Shown here: one piece after another, positions 30,466 to 38,446 of the stretch
Layout: the number at the start of each line of letters is the position of its first letter
Numbering within the stretch: the stretch's first letter is position 1
Source of the DNA: Mycolicibacterium sp. CR10
Lineage (GTDB): Bacteria; Actinomycetota; Actinomycetes; Mycobacteriales; Mycobacteriaceae
Direction: 5' to 3'
NCBI RefSeq assembly: GCF_005222675.1
Contig: NZ_STGE01000034.1
Coordinates: 1 to 39,460, forward strand
Length of the DNA stretch: 39,460 bases
Made by a program: the position numbers and the translations under genes
The notes under the pieces: generated by a model
Database searches by the model: none
Told to the model about the DNA's origin: nothing
Seen by the model: the letters and a program-made list of their open reading frames with translations, nothing else

Positions 30466-31524
30466 ATGGCTCATGGACGACACGCTGATCCCGACTCGAC
30501 TCTCGGCACCGATCCGCGATCTGATCCCCGGATGGTCGAGGTCCTCGCCCGCTTCGGGTTGGACGGCCGGCTGCCGCCGAGCGGGCTGACGGTCGACTCG
30601 CCGCTGGAGCAGCGGCACGCGTTCGCGGCCATGAGCGAAGAGGGGATGGGCGCGATCTTCGACAGCATCGCGAACGAGTTGGCGGCACCGGATGGCGTGA
30701 CGACGACGGCGACGACGATCACCGGCATCGACGGCAACGACATCACCCTCTACATCAGCCGACCGGACGAGATGCCCGGTCCGATGCCCGCCGTGCTGCA
30801 TCTGCACGGTGGCGCGATGGCGATCAACGGCGCCGCCGACGTCTGCTACGTCCGGTTGCGCGAACATCTCGCCGCGACCGGGCTCGTCGTCGTCGGAGTC
30901 GAATTCCGAAACTCCAGCGCCACATTGGGGCCGCACCCATTCCCGGCCGGACTCAACGACTGCGCGTCGGCGGCGCGGTGGGTCAGCGAGAACCGCGACG
31001 AACTCGGTGTCAGCCGGATCGTCGCGTCCGGAGAGTCCGGTGGCGGCAACATGACATTGACGTTGGCGCACAAGGCGAAACGCGAGGGCTGGGTCGGTGA
31101 GATGGCCGGGTTCTACGCGCAGTGCCCCTACATCTCCAACCGATGGCTCGACGGCGGCGACGATCTGCCGTCGCTCTACGAAAACGACGGGTACTTCATC
31201 AGCTGTGAACAGGCGGGGTTGCTCGGGTCGCTCTACGACCCCGCCGGCTCGCACGCCGACGACGCGACGTGCTGGGCGTTGGCGGCCACCGATGAAGAGC
31301 TGAGAGGCCTTCCCCCGCATGTGATCTCCGTCAACGAGCTGGACCCGCTGCGCGACGAGGGCCTGCTGTACTACCGGAGGCTGCTGCGCGCGGGAGTGCC
31401 CGCCGTCGGCCGGATGGTGGCGGGCACCTGCCACGCCGGCGACCTGCTGCTGGGCGGCGCGATGCCGGAGGTGTTCGCCGCCAGCATCCGCGATGTGAGT
31501 GGGTTCGCCCACTCGCTCAGCTGA
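30466..31524 (+). CDS. Alpha/beta hydrolase fold-3 (HSL-type) esterase
   Basis: The 352-residue protein is a hormone-sensitive-lipase-family (fold-3) carboxylesterase. The oxyanion motif HLHGGAM, the nucleophile elbow ASGESGGGNM, an acid in VNELDPLRDEG and a His in GTCHAGDLLL are visible. The N-terminal cap region is long, as in this family. The start is ATG at 30466. The gene overlaps the convergent FAD oxidoreductase gene by 8 bp. Its substrate, probably a short-chain ester or amide, is unknown. Confidence 0.88.
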   Translation: MAHGRHADPDSTLGTDPRSDPRMVEVLARFGLDGRLPPSGLTVDSPLEQRHAFAAMSEEGMGAIFDSIANELAAPDGVTTTATTITGIDGNDITLYISRPDEMPGPMPAVLHLHGGAMAINGAADVCYVRLREHLAATGLVVVGVEFRNSSATLGPHPFPAGLNDCASAARWVSENRDELGVSRIVASGESGGGNMTLTLAHKAKREGWVGEMAGFYAQCPYISNRWLDGGDDLPSLYENDGYFISCEQAGLLGSLYDPAGSHADDATCWALAATDEELRGLPPHVISVNELDPLRDEGLLYYRRLLRAGVPAVGRMVAGTCHAGDLLLGGAMPEVFAASIRDVSGFAHSLS

Positions 31525-33082
31525 CGCGGTCGTCGAGGGCCTGGTACGCGGCGTTGTAGCCGGGGATGAATGTGATCCCGGGTCCGCCGTGGCATCCGGC
31601 GCCGCCGAGGTAGAGGCCGTCGATCGGGATGGGCATGTCGAGGAAGCCCTTGGGTCCAGGTCGGTTGGGCCCCATCAGATCCGGGTGCAGCAGGCCGTGA
31701 CAGAAGTCGCCCGACGGGGCGCCGAACATCGTGTTCATGTGGTAGGGCGCGAACGTGATGTGCCGGATCTGGATGTCGCGGAAGTTGGGCGCATACCGGG
31801 TGATCTTGTCGATCACTTTCTCGGCCATGACGTTCTTGGTGTGGCCGTGGGTGTCGCGGTCCGCTTCCACCGGGAAGGCGTAGGCGTACACGCTTGCGGC
31901 GTGCTTACCCGGTGGCGCCATCGCGGGATCGTGCACCGACGGGATCTGCATACCCATCGGCGGGTTGTCCGGGATGGCCCCGCGCCTGCACTCCTCCCAT
32001 TGGCGCTGTTGCTCTTCGGGCGAGCAGAACATGCCGATGGACCCCTGCATGCCGGGTTTGTTGAGGAAGTCGAAGGGGGAGGCGAATTCGGGCAGACCGT
32101 CGAGCGCGAAGTGGATCTGCACGAACGTCGCCCGGTGATCGCGGTCGCCCATCCGGGCGACGAGATCGCCTGGAAGGTGCTCTGCGCCGACGAGATCGGT
32201 CAGCGTGGTGTCGGGTGACAGGTTCGATATGACAATGGGCGCAGTGATTTCCGAACCGTCCCGAAGGCGTACCCCGGTCACCCGGTCGTCGCTGACGAGG
32301 ATCCTGTCCACCTTGCTGCGGTACCGGACCTCACCGCCGTGGTCGATGAACTGGCGATGCAGATGGTCGCACAGTGCGCCGATGCCGCCTTCGAGCTTGG
32401 TCATCATGGCGGTGCTGTCGTCGGGCACCGCCAGCGCGAACGCCAGACACGCGGCACTGCCGGGGGTGTAGGGGCCGCGGTAGGTGGAGTTGATCGCCAG
32501 GAACGCGAGCATGCTGCGCATCACGGCGTGCTTGCGCTTGTCGGGTAGGAACCGGTCGATGGCGTCCATCGCGGTGCCGAACAGCATCTCGTGGATCGCC
32601 TTGCGCTCGGATTCGTCTGCGGCGCAGGCATACATCTCATCGATGGTCTTCGGTGCGGTGCGAACATCGAAGCGGCCGAGCGCCTTTGCCGGACCCTGGC
32701 TCCAACCGATCAACCCGGCCATGCCGGCGACGGCGTCGAGACCGTGCCGCTCGGCGAGGTGGGTCATCAACCGCATCGGGTCGCGGTAGAAGATCATCGG
32801 CTCGTCACCGTCGTCGCCGAGATTCACCGACATCACGTCCGCGTCGACCGTCGGGAGTGTGTCGAGACCCAGTTCTTTGGCGATCTGGCTCGGCATCGGG
32901 AACTGCACCGAACCCGCGATCTCGTAGCGGAATCCGTCGATCAACTCGACAGTGGCCGCCATCCCTCCGGTGTAGGTGTTGGCCTCCAGGCACACGGTGC
33001 GCAGCCCGGCCTGCTGCAGTATCGCGGCGGCGGTCAGGCCGTTGTGACCGGCGCCGACGACGATCGCGTCGTAATCGCTCAT
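31517..33082 (-). CDS. NAD(P)/FAD-dependent oxidoreductase, phytoene-desaturase/carotene-isomerase-like
   Basis: The 521-residue flavoprotein has the N-terminal dinucleotide motif AIVVGAGHNGLTAAAILQQA and GGMAATVE, a central FAD/substrate domain including LEGGIGALCDHLHRQF, and the C-terminal flavin motif GLYLGGAGCHGGPGITFIPG. This is the phytoene desaturase / CrtI-like family, which in mycobacteria includes enzymes not tied to carotenoids. The ATG at 33082 has GAGGAGG eight bases upstream. The gene is divergent from a TetR gene with twin operators between them. The substrate is not known. Confidence 0.88.
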   Translation of the reverse strand: MSDYDAIVVGAGHNGLTAAAILQQAGLRTVCLEANTYTGGMAATVELIDGFRYEIAGSVQFPMPSQIAKELGLDTLPTVDADVMSVNLGDDGDEPMIFYRDPMRLMTHLAERHGLDAVAGMAGLIGWSQGPAKALGRFDVRTAPKTIDEMYACAADESERKAIHEMLFGTAMDAIDRFLPDKRKHAVMRSMLAFLAINSTYRGPYTPGSAACLAFALAVPDDSTAMMTKLEGGIGALCDHLHRQFIDHGGEVRYRSKVDRILVSDDRVTGVRLRDGSEITAPIVISNLSPDTTLTDLVGAEHLPGDLVARMGDRDHRATFVQIHFALDGLPEFASPFDFLNKPGMQGSIGMFCSPEEQQRQWEECRRGAIPDNPPMGMQIPSVHDPAMAPPGKHAASVYAYAFPVEADRDTHGHTKNVMAEKVIDKITRYAPNFRDIQIRHITFAPYHMNTMFGAPSGDFCHGLLHPDLMGPNRPGPKGFLDMPIPIDGLYLGGAGCHGGPGITFIPGYNAAYQALDDRVS

Positions 33083-33117
33083 CTCAGGGTCCTCCTCAAG
33101 GCGTCGCAGGGATAATA

Positions 33118-33153
33118 TGTCAGTACTGACACAATTTATAGTCAGTGCTGACA
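33118..33153. promoter_or_regulatory. Twin palindromic operators between the FAD oxidoreductase and tetR
   Basis: TGTCAGTACTGACA (33118-33131) is a perfect 14-bp palindrome and AGTCAGTGCTGACA (33140-33153) is a near copy, 22 bp centre to centre. Between them TATAGT (33137-33142) is a good -10 box for the tetR direction, and TATTAT (complement of 33112-33117) is a -10 box for the oxidoreductase. A dimer or tetramer of the divergent TetR protein is the natural occupant. Confidence 0.8.
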
Positions 33154-33185
33154 TCTTTACGCCGCCGTGCGTACGATCGGTCCCT

Positions 33186-33785
33186 GTGACCGCGACGCCG
33201 AATCTGCACGAAATGCGGCGCCAGTCCACGCGGGAAGCGCTGCGGCGGGCCGCCCTGGCGAGTTTCGCCAGCAGGGGCTTCTCGAATGTCACGGTCACCG
33301 AGCTGGCGAGGGAGGCCGGCGTCACCGAACGCACCTTTTTCCGGCACTTCCCGACTAAGGAAGCCGTCCTGTTTCAGGACTACGAGACCCAGGTCGAGTG
33401 GCTCGCCGACGCGTTGGCGCGCCGACCCAAGTCGGAATCGGTGTTCGACGCGGTGCTCGCAGGCATCGCCGGTTTCCCCTACGACCTTGAGGTGGTGCGT
33501 CAGGCGGCTACCGCGCGAACCGAGTTGATCAGCGCCGAACGCATCGCGGGACACCTGCGGGTCGTGCAGTCGTCGTTCGCCGGCGTGCTGACCGACTTCG
33601 TCAGGATGCGCTACGCCGACCTGCCTGACATCGACCTCGTCGCCGAAGTTGCCGGTGCCGCGATTGCCGCTGTTCTCGTTGTGGCAGTGGAGAATTGGGG
33701 GCGCAACGGCTGCGTCGACGACCTCGGTGAGATCACCGCCGCAAGCATGATGCTGCTTCGGTCAGGGTTCGCCGTGCTCAGTTGA
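33186..33785 (+). CDS. TetR-family regulator divergent from the FAD oxidoreductase
   Basis: The 199-residue protein has the TetR helix-turn-helix NVTVTELAREAGVTERTFFR and a helical ligand domain. It belongs to a mycobacterial group with TFFRHF after the recognition helix. I take GTG at 33186 as start; an ATG at 33213 is the other option, and starts further upstream would lie inside the operators. It probably represses its own gene and the divergent oxidoreductase through the twin sites at 33118-33153. Confidence 0.88.
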   Translation: MTATPNLHEMRRQSTREALRRAALASFASRGFSNVTVTELAREAGVTERTFFRHFPTKEAVLFQDYETQVEWLADALARRPKSESVFDAVLAGIAGFPYDLEVVRQAATARTELISAERIAGHLRVVQSSFAGVLTDFVRMRYADLPDIDLVAEVAGAAIAAVLVVAVENWGRNGCVDDLGEITAASMMLLRSGFAVLS

Positions 33786-33886
33786 CGGCGGCTGGGATGA
33801 GCCAACGCGGAGGGCCATTGCGCTCTAGTGCCCGGACGACGGCCGCGGTCGAGTAGGAAGCAACGAATGATCGACGGGGGAGGCCG

Positions 33887-34834
33887 ATGATGGAGCAAGC
33901 GTGCAGCTACCAGTGCAGCCCGGTGTCGTTTCGGTCGGAGGGCACCCGTTGTGCAGGCGTGTTGTATCGCCCGGCCGACACGCCGGGAAATGTGCCCGGC
34001 GTCGTGTTGGCACATGGCTTCTCCGGCACGATGGATTGGATCGTCCCCGACTTCGCACACCGGTTCGCGGCAGCAGGGCTGGCGGCGTTGATCTTCGACT
34101 ACCGCTACCTGGGTGCCAGCGAGGGGCGGCCGCGACAGATGATCGACACCCGCTCGCAACGGGCCGATCTGCGCGCGGCCGTCGACTTCGTCCGTCATTG
34201 CGAGGGCATCGACGTAGACCGGATCGCTCTGTGTGGAACCTCGTTGGGCGGTAGCCACGTGCTCGACCTCGCCGCGAACGATGCGTCGATCGCGGCGGTG
34301 GTCGCCAACGTGCCGGCGATCGACCTCTTCCGTGGCATGTCGGGTCGTGCGAGGCGCCCGGGACTGCACCTGAGCCGCGCCCAAATCGCTTTCGCGACAG
34401 CCCGGTTGCTCGGTTCGGCAACGCTGGACGCCGCCGCCGGTGTCCTGCGGCGTCCGCCCCATTACATCCGCGTCTACGGCCCGCCCGGACGCGCGGTCTT
34501 CACCGATCCGTCGCTCGAAGGTCTGTTCCGCACGGTGGAGCAGCAGGCTCCCACGTGGCGCAACAGGGTCACGCCGCGCTTATTGTTCAGCGCGCCGCGG
34601 TACCGCAAAGGCGTACTCGACCGGATCAGCGCGCCACTGCTGGTGACGTTGGCCCGCGACGACGAGATCGTGTCCAGTGACTACACCAAGCGCATGGTGG
34701 CCGCAGTCCCGTGCCACGAAATTCGCGAGTATCCCGTGAGTCACTTCGAGATGTACCACGGTGACGTGCAGCAGGAGGTCGCGACCGACCATGTCGCCTT
34801 CCTGCGGCAACACCTGATGTCCGGCAACCGCTGA
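33887..34834 (+). CDS. Alpha/beta hydrolase (dienelactone-hydrolase-like peptidase/acyl esterase type)
   Basis: The 315-residue protein has an alpha/beta hydrolase core: VVLAHGFSGTMDW (oxyanion), the nucleophile elbow CGTSLGGSHVLDLA, an acid in LLVTLARDDEIVSS and the His in YPVSHFEMYHGD. It resembles the S9-/X-Pro-like and DLH-related hydrolases. Two adjacent ATGs occur at 33887 and 33890 with GGGAGG just upstream. No secretion signal is apparent. The gap of 101 bp after tetR carries no other feature that I could identify. The substrate is unknown. Confidence 0.85.
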   Translation: MMEQACSYQCSPVSFRSEGTRCAGVLYRPADTPGNVPGVVLAHGFSGTMDWIVPDFAHRFAAAGLAALIFDYRYLGASEGRPRQMIDTRSQRADLRAAVDFVRHCEGIDVDRIALCGTSLGGSHVLDLAANDASIAAVVANVPAIDLFRGMSGRARRPGLHLSRAQIAFATARLLGSATLDAAAGVLRRPPHYIRVYGPPGRAVFTDPSLEGLFRTVEQQAPTWRNRVTPRLLFSAPRYRKGVLDRISAPLLVTLARDDEIVSSDYTKRMVAAVPCHEIREYPVSHFEMYHGDVQQEVATDHVAFLRQHLMSGNR

Positions 34835-34878
34835 CGTACGCTGCTCACGACGATGTGCGCTCTAGGAGATGCGGTCTG

Positions 34879-35259
34879 ATGAGTTCTTCCGATCACGAAC
34901 GGTCAGCTGAATCTACCGAGGAGGAACCCGACTACCGCTTCACGCTGGCGAACGAGCGGACCTTCCTGGCGTGGATCCGCACGGCGCTCGCCCTGATCGC
35001 CGGGGGTATCGCGGTCGTGCAGTTCGTGCCGTCGTTCGGGATTCCCGGCGTGCGCCATGGTCTCAGCGTCGTGCTGACCGCCGGGGGTGGCCTGTTGGCC
35101 GCGCTTGCGGTGCGGCGTTGGCAGCAAGTGCAGACCGCCATGCGTCGGCACGCCGACCTGCCGCCCACCCGTGTGCCGTTGCTGTTAGGCGGTGCGATCT
35201 TCGCCGTCACCGTCGTGGTTCTCGTGATTCTGGTGGTCTGGCCGCCGACCGGCACCTGA
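34879..35259 (+). CDS. DUF202 (YidH-type) membrane protein, first of a pair
   Basis: The 126-residue protein has a charged N terminus, RFTLANERTFLAWIRTALAL which is the DUF202/YidH hallmark, and three membrane helices. It is likely to sit in the inner membrane; family function is unknown. AGGAG (34864-34868) lies ten bases before the ATG at 34879. Its stop is one base from the start of the second DUF202 gene. Confidence 0.86.
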   Translation: MSSSDHERSAESTEEEPDYRFTLANERTFLAWIRTALALIAGGIAVVQFVPSFGIPGVRHGLSVVLTAGGGLLAALAVRRWQQVQTAMRRHADLPPTRVPLLLGGAIFAVTVVVLVILVVWPPTGT

Positions 35260-35260
35260 G

Positions 35261-35599
35261 ATGACCCGCCGAGAGCCGTGGAAGCCGGGGTTGCCCGCGG
35301 AGCGCACCTTGATGTCGTGGGAGAGAAGCGCTTTCGGGTTCCTCGTCGGCGGCGCGCTGGTATTGCTGCGCCAGCACGGCCCCCTCGGTCCCGGGCGGGT
35401 AGCGCTTGCGCTCCTGGCAACCGTGCTCGCATTACTCGTCCTCGGTGTCGGCTACCGGCGATCGCGACAGATCAGAGAGAGTCCGGTCATCGCGGGCCGA
35501 CTCGTGGTGCTCGCCCCACGTGCAGAGGTTCTCGTCATCGGTGGGGCCACCTTCGCATTCGCGGCGGCCATCGTCGCTGCGCTGCTGTTCGCCCCATGA
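35261..35599 (+). CDS. DUF202-type membrane protein, second of a pair
   Basis: The 112-residue protein starts with LPAERTLMSWERSAFGFLVG, the DUF202 signature in a different subtype, and has three membrane helices ending VIGGATFAFAAAIVAALLFA. The ATG at 35261 is one base after the preceding stop (TGAGATG). Paired DUF202 proteins with sequence divergence suggest a heteromeric complex in the membrane, which is inferred. The gene is followed by a convergent hypothetical gene. Confidence 0.85.
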   Translation: MTRREPWKPGLPAERTLMSWERSAFGFLVGGALVLLRQHGPLGPGRVALALLATVLALLVLGVGYRRSRQIRESPVIAGRLVVLAPRAEVLVIGGATFAFAAAIVAALLFAP

Positions 35600-35645
35600 C
35601 CGCACCTGCGGCCCCCGTCGCGCCGACCTCGCCGTGCTCAGCCGA

Positions 35646-36062
35646 CTAGAGCGCCCACAGCCTCGTGGTCTCCTCGCCGACGGCGTCGTCGTGGATTTTC
35701 TGGAAGTTGCGACCGCCGCGGCCGAAGGTCGCGACGACGGCTGCCGGGGTGACGGATTCGGCGACGGGCGCGGTGCGCCACCGGCATGGCCGCACGTGGG
35801 TGAGGTCGACGTCCGCGCCGTCGGCGTCGTAGAAGTACGGCCCGTCGAGCCGGCCCAGCCAGTACTGCCCATCGGGGTCGCGGGTCCACACGAACGAACC
35901 GTCGGCTGCGTCGGCAAACCGCTCGATGCGGCGGGCCAGTCGCACCGCGTCGCTGTCGCCGCCGAAGCCGCACAGTCCCACTGATCTGGCGCGTTCGCCG
36001 GTGCCCCGGGGGTCGATGTCGTCGCGCCGTGATCGCAGCGGCGCCCGGTAGACAGCGGTCAC
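35646..36062 (-). CDS. Hypothetical protein translationally coupled to menJ
   Basis: The 138-residue protein has GLCGFGGDSDAVRLARRIER, then FVWTRDPDGQYWLGRLDGPY, DLTHVRPCRW and RGGRNFQKIHDD. I do not recognise the family. The GTG at 36062 overlaps the menJ stop as GTGA (36059-36062), so it is translated from the menJ message, and its codon use is that of a normal gene. The WVGRL/DGPYFYDADG pattern looks like a small beta-barrel DNA/protein binding fold, but this is a guess. Confidence 0.72.
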   Translation of the reverse strand: MTAVYRAPLRSRRDDIDPRGTGERARSVGLCGFGGDSDAVRLARRIERFADAADGSFVWTRDPDGQYWLGRLDGPYFYDADGADVDLTHVRPCRWRTAPVAESVTPAAVVATFGRGGRNFQKIHDDAVGEETTRLWAL

Positions 36063-37321
36063 ACGAAGGGGCGTCGGCCGTCGATGCGACCCGACAGCCG
36101 GCCCGCCGTGCGCCACACCCTGGCCACCACATCCTCGTCCTCATCGGTGACGAAGTTGCCCATCACCCGGACCGCGACCGTCATCAGCGTCGACGACCGC
36201 ATCGCCAGCGGCCCCGTCGCCGGCAGGAACCGCGGGAACGTCAGCAGCAGGGCCAACCGGCGCGCAATAGAGAACCCCCGCGCATAGTGCTCGTGCAGCA
36301 CCGCGGGCCAGGCGTCCGAGTAGTCGCCGCTGCCGAGCAGTTCGACCGCGAGCCTGCCGGTCTCCAGTCCGTAGTCGATCCCTTCGCCGTTGAGGGGGTT
36401 CACACACGCCGCGGCGTCGCCGATCAGCATCCAGTTGGGGCCGGCCACCCCCGAGACCGCGCCACCCATCGGCAGCAGTGCCGACAGCCCTGCCCGAGGG
36501 TTGCCCTCGAATCCCCAGCTGTCGCGGTGCAGATCGGCGTAGTAGTTCATCAGCGGGCGCAGCGCCGTGTCGGCGGCACGCTTGGAGGTCGCCAGCGCAC
36601 CGACGCCGATGTTCACCTCACCGTTGCCCAGCGGGAAGATCCAGCCGTACCCCGGAAGCAGCTGTCCCTCGGGGGAGCGCAGTTCCAGGTGTGACGTGAT
36701 CCACGGTTCGCTGCTGCGCGGCGTGGCGATGTAGCCGCGGATGGCCACCCCGTAGACGGTTTCCTTGTGCCATTCGCGGCCGAGGACGCGGCCAAGTGTC
36801 GAGCGCGCGCCGTCGGCGACGATCAGGTGTTCACACCGGATCACCTCGCCGGAATCGAGCACCACGGCGGACACCCGGCCTGACGAGTCATGCTGCACAT
36901 CAACGGCTTTGGCGCCGAGTTTCATCTTCGCGCCGTCGTCGACGGCCACCAGGCGGATGCGCTCGTCCAATTCCGTCCGCGGCACGGCGCTCGACGTCGG
37001 CGGGAACGACGGCCCCGGCCAGGCGACCTCGACGTCCGCGCCGAACCCGGACATCCGCAGCCCGCGGTGCGCGATCTTGCCGTCCAGCCAGGAGCCCAGC
37101 CCGAGGCGCCGCATTTCGGCGATCGCGCGGGGCGTCAGCCCGTCGCCGCAGGCCTTGTCGCGCGGGAACTGGGCGGAGTCGATCACCAGCACGTCGCGCC
37201 CGGAACGCGCCGCCCACGCCGCCGCCGCCGATCCGGCGGGCCCGGCCCCGATGACCACGACGTCAGCGCTGGTCGAGCCCTGTGTCGAGCCCTCGATCGC
37301 TCCGATCGCCGTGCCGTCCAT
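36059..37321 (-). CDS. menJ: Menaquinone reductase MenJ (geranylgeranyl-reductase family)
   Basis: MenJ hydrogenates one isoprene unit of menaquinone, giving MK-9(II-H2). The 420-residue flavoprotein has VVIGAGPAGSAAAAWAARSG, FPRDKACGDGLTPRAIAEM and GDAAACVNPLNGEGIDYGLE, all hallmarks of geranylgeranyl-reductase-type enzymes. The context (divergent from grcC1, then htpX) is the M. tuberculosis Rv0561c arrangement. The ATG at 37321 is preceded by a CATACT -10 box (complement of 37329-37334) at seven bases, indicating a leaderless mRNA; GGGAG is present but too close for a normal ribosome-binding site. Confidence 0.93.
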   Translation of the reverse strand: MDGTAIGAIEGSTQGSTSADVVVIGAGPAGSAAAAWAARSGRDVLVIDSAQFPRDKACGDGLTPRAIAEMRRLGLGSWLDGKIAHRGLRMSGFGADVEVAWPGPSFPPTSSAVPRTELDERIRLVAVDDGAKMKLGAKAVDVQHDSSGRVSAVVLDSGEVIRCEHLIVADGARSTLGRVLGREWHKETVYGVAIRGYIATPRSSEPWITSHLELRSPEGQLLPGYGWIFPLGNGEVNIGVGALATSKRAADTALRPLMNYYADLHRDSWGFEGNPRAGLSALLPMGGAVSGVAGPNWMLIGDAAACVNPLNGEGIDYGLETGRLAVELLGSGDYSDAWPAVLHEHYARGFSIARRLALLLTFPRFLPATGPLAMRSSTLMTVAVRVMGNFVTDEDEDVVARVWRTAGRLSGRIDGRRPFV

Positions 37322-37342
37322 GTCTCCCAGTATGTTGGCTGT
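37322..37342. promoter_or_regulatory. Bidirectional 21-bp menJ/grcC1 promoter
   Basis: Only 21 bp separate the menJ and grcC1 starts. TATGTT (37331-37336) lies six bases before the grcC1 GTG, and CATACT (complement of 37329-37334) lies seven bases before the menJ ATG. The two -10 boxes overlap. Both mRNAs would be leaderless, and initiation in one direction should compete with the other. Confidence 0.5.
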
Positions 37343-38350
37343 GTGAGGACACCGGCGAACGTGGTGGCGGGAGTGGACTTCGGGGATGCCCAGTTCGCCC
37401 AGGATGTCCGTGACGGCGTGGCCCGGATCGAGGCCCTGATGTCCGAGGAGCTGGGACGCGCCGACACGTTGATGGCCGAGGCGGTGAACCATCTCTTCCA
37501 AGCTGGCGGCAAACGCTTCCGCCCGCTGTTCACGGTGCTCGCCGCGCAGCTGGGGCCCGAGCCCGACGCGTGGCAGGTCACCGTCGCGGGCTCGGTGATC
37601 GAGCTGGTGCACCTGGCGACGCTGTACCACGACGACGTGATGGACGAGGCGGAGGTGCGCCGCGGCGCGCTGAGCGCCAACGCCCGCTGGGGCAACAACA
37701 TCGCGATCCTGGCGGGCGACTACCTGTTCGCGACGGCGTCGCGGCTGGTGTCGCGGCTGGGCCCGGACGCCGTGCGGATCATCGCCGACACCTTCGCGCT
37801 GCTGGTGACCGGCCAGATGCGGGAGACCCGCGGCGCGGCCGACCAGGTCGACTCCGTGGAGCACTACCTCAAGGTCGTCTACGAGAAGACGGCCTGCCTG
37901 ATCGCGGCGTCGGGACGGTTCGGGGCGACGTTCTCGGGCTCAGATGAGGAGCAGGTCGAGCGACTGGCGCGCCTCGGCGGCATCGTGGGGACCGCCTTCC
38001 AGATCTCCGACGACATCATCGACATCGACAGCAATTCCGACGAGTCGGGCAAGGTGCCGGGCACCGACCTGCGTGAGGGCGTGCACACGCTGCCGGTTCT
38101 GTATGCACTGAAGGAGACCGGTCCGGACGCCGACCGGCTGCGTGAGCTACTGGCCGGTCCCGTCACCGACGACGACGACCTCGCCGAAGCGCTGCGGCTG
38201 CTGCGTGCGTCGCAGGGCATCGCCAAGGCCAAGGAGACCGTGGCCGGCTACGCCAAGCAGGCCCAGCAGGAGCTCGTGCACCTACCCGACGGGCCGGGTC
38301 GGCAGGCGCTGGCCACGCTGGTCGACTACACGATCAACCGTCACGGCTGA
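37343..38350 (+). CDS. grcC1: Polyprenyl diphosphate synthase GrcC1
   Basis: This trans-prenyltransferase makes a long polyprenyl diphosphate, in this context the side chain of menaquinone. The 335-residue protein contains NAGGKRFRPL-like FQAGGKRFRPLFTVL, the first Asp-rich motif YHDDVMDEAEVRRG, and the second SDDIIDIDSNSD. It matches from memory M. tuberculosis GrcC1 (Rv0562) from its VRTPANVVAGVDFG start. The GTG at 37343 is predicted leaderless. It is divergent from menJ, so chain synthesis and chain reduction may be transcribed from the same locus. Confidence 0.95.
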   Translation: MRTPANVVAGVDFGDAQFAQDVRDGVARIEALMSEELGRADTLMAEAVNHLFQAGGKRFRPLFTVLAAQLGPEPDAWQVTVAGSVIELVHLATLYHDDVMDEAEVRRGALSANARWGNNIAILAGDYLFATASRLVSRLGPDAVRIIADTFALLVTGQMRETRGAADQVDSVEHYLKVVYEKTACLIAASGRFGATFSGSDEEQVERLARLGGIVGTAFQISDDIIDIDSNSDESGKVPGTDLREGVHTLPVLYALKETGPDADRLRELLAGPVTDDDDLAEALRLLRASQGIAKAKETVAGYAKQAQQELVHLPDGPGRQALATLVDYTINRHG

Positions 38351-38446
38351 CACTTCTCGGAACCTGCACGGCCTGCCCGGGCGTTGAGTGAGCGAGGACT
38401 TTCGCCGGTTCGATGAGTCGGCGGCTTGTGAAGGAGGCAACTGACG

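Noticed and set aside
30133..31512. Minus-strand frame of about 459 codons over the HSL-type esterase
   Set aside because: The plus strand encodes a full esterase with HGG and GESGGG motifs, so this is antisense.
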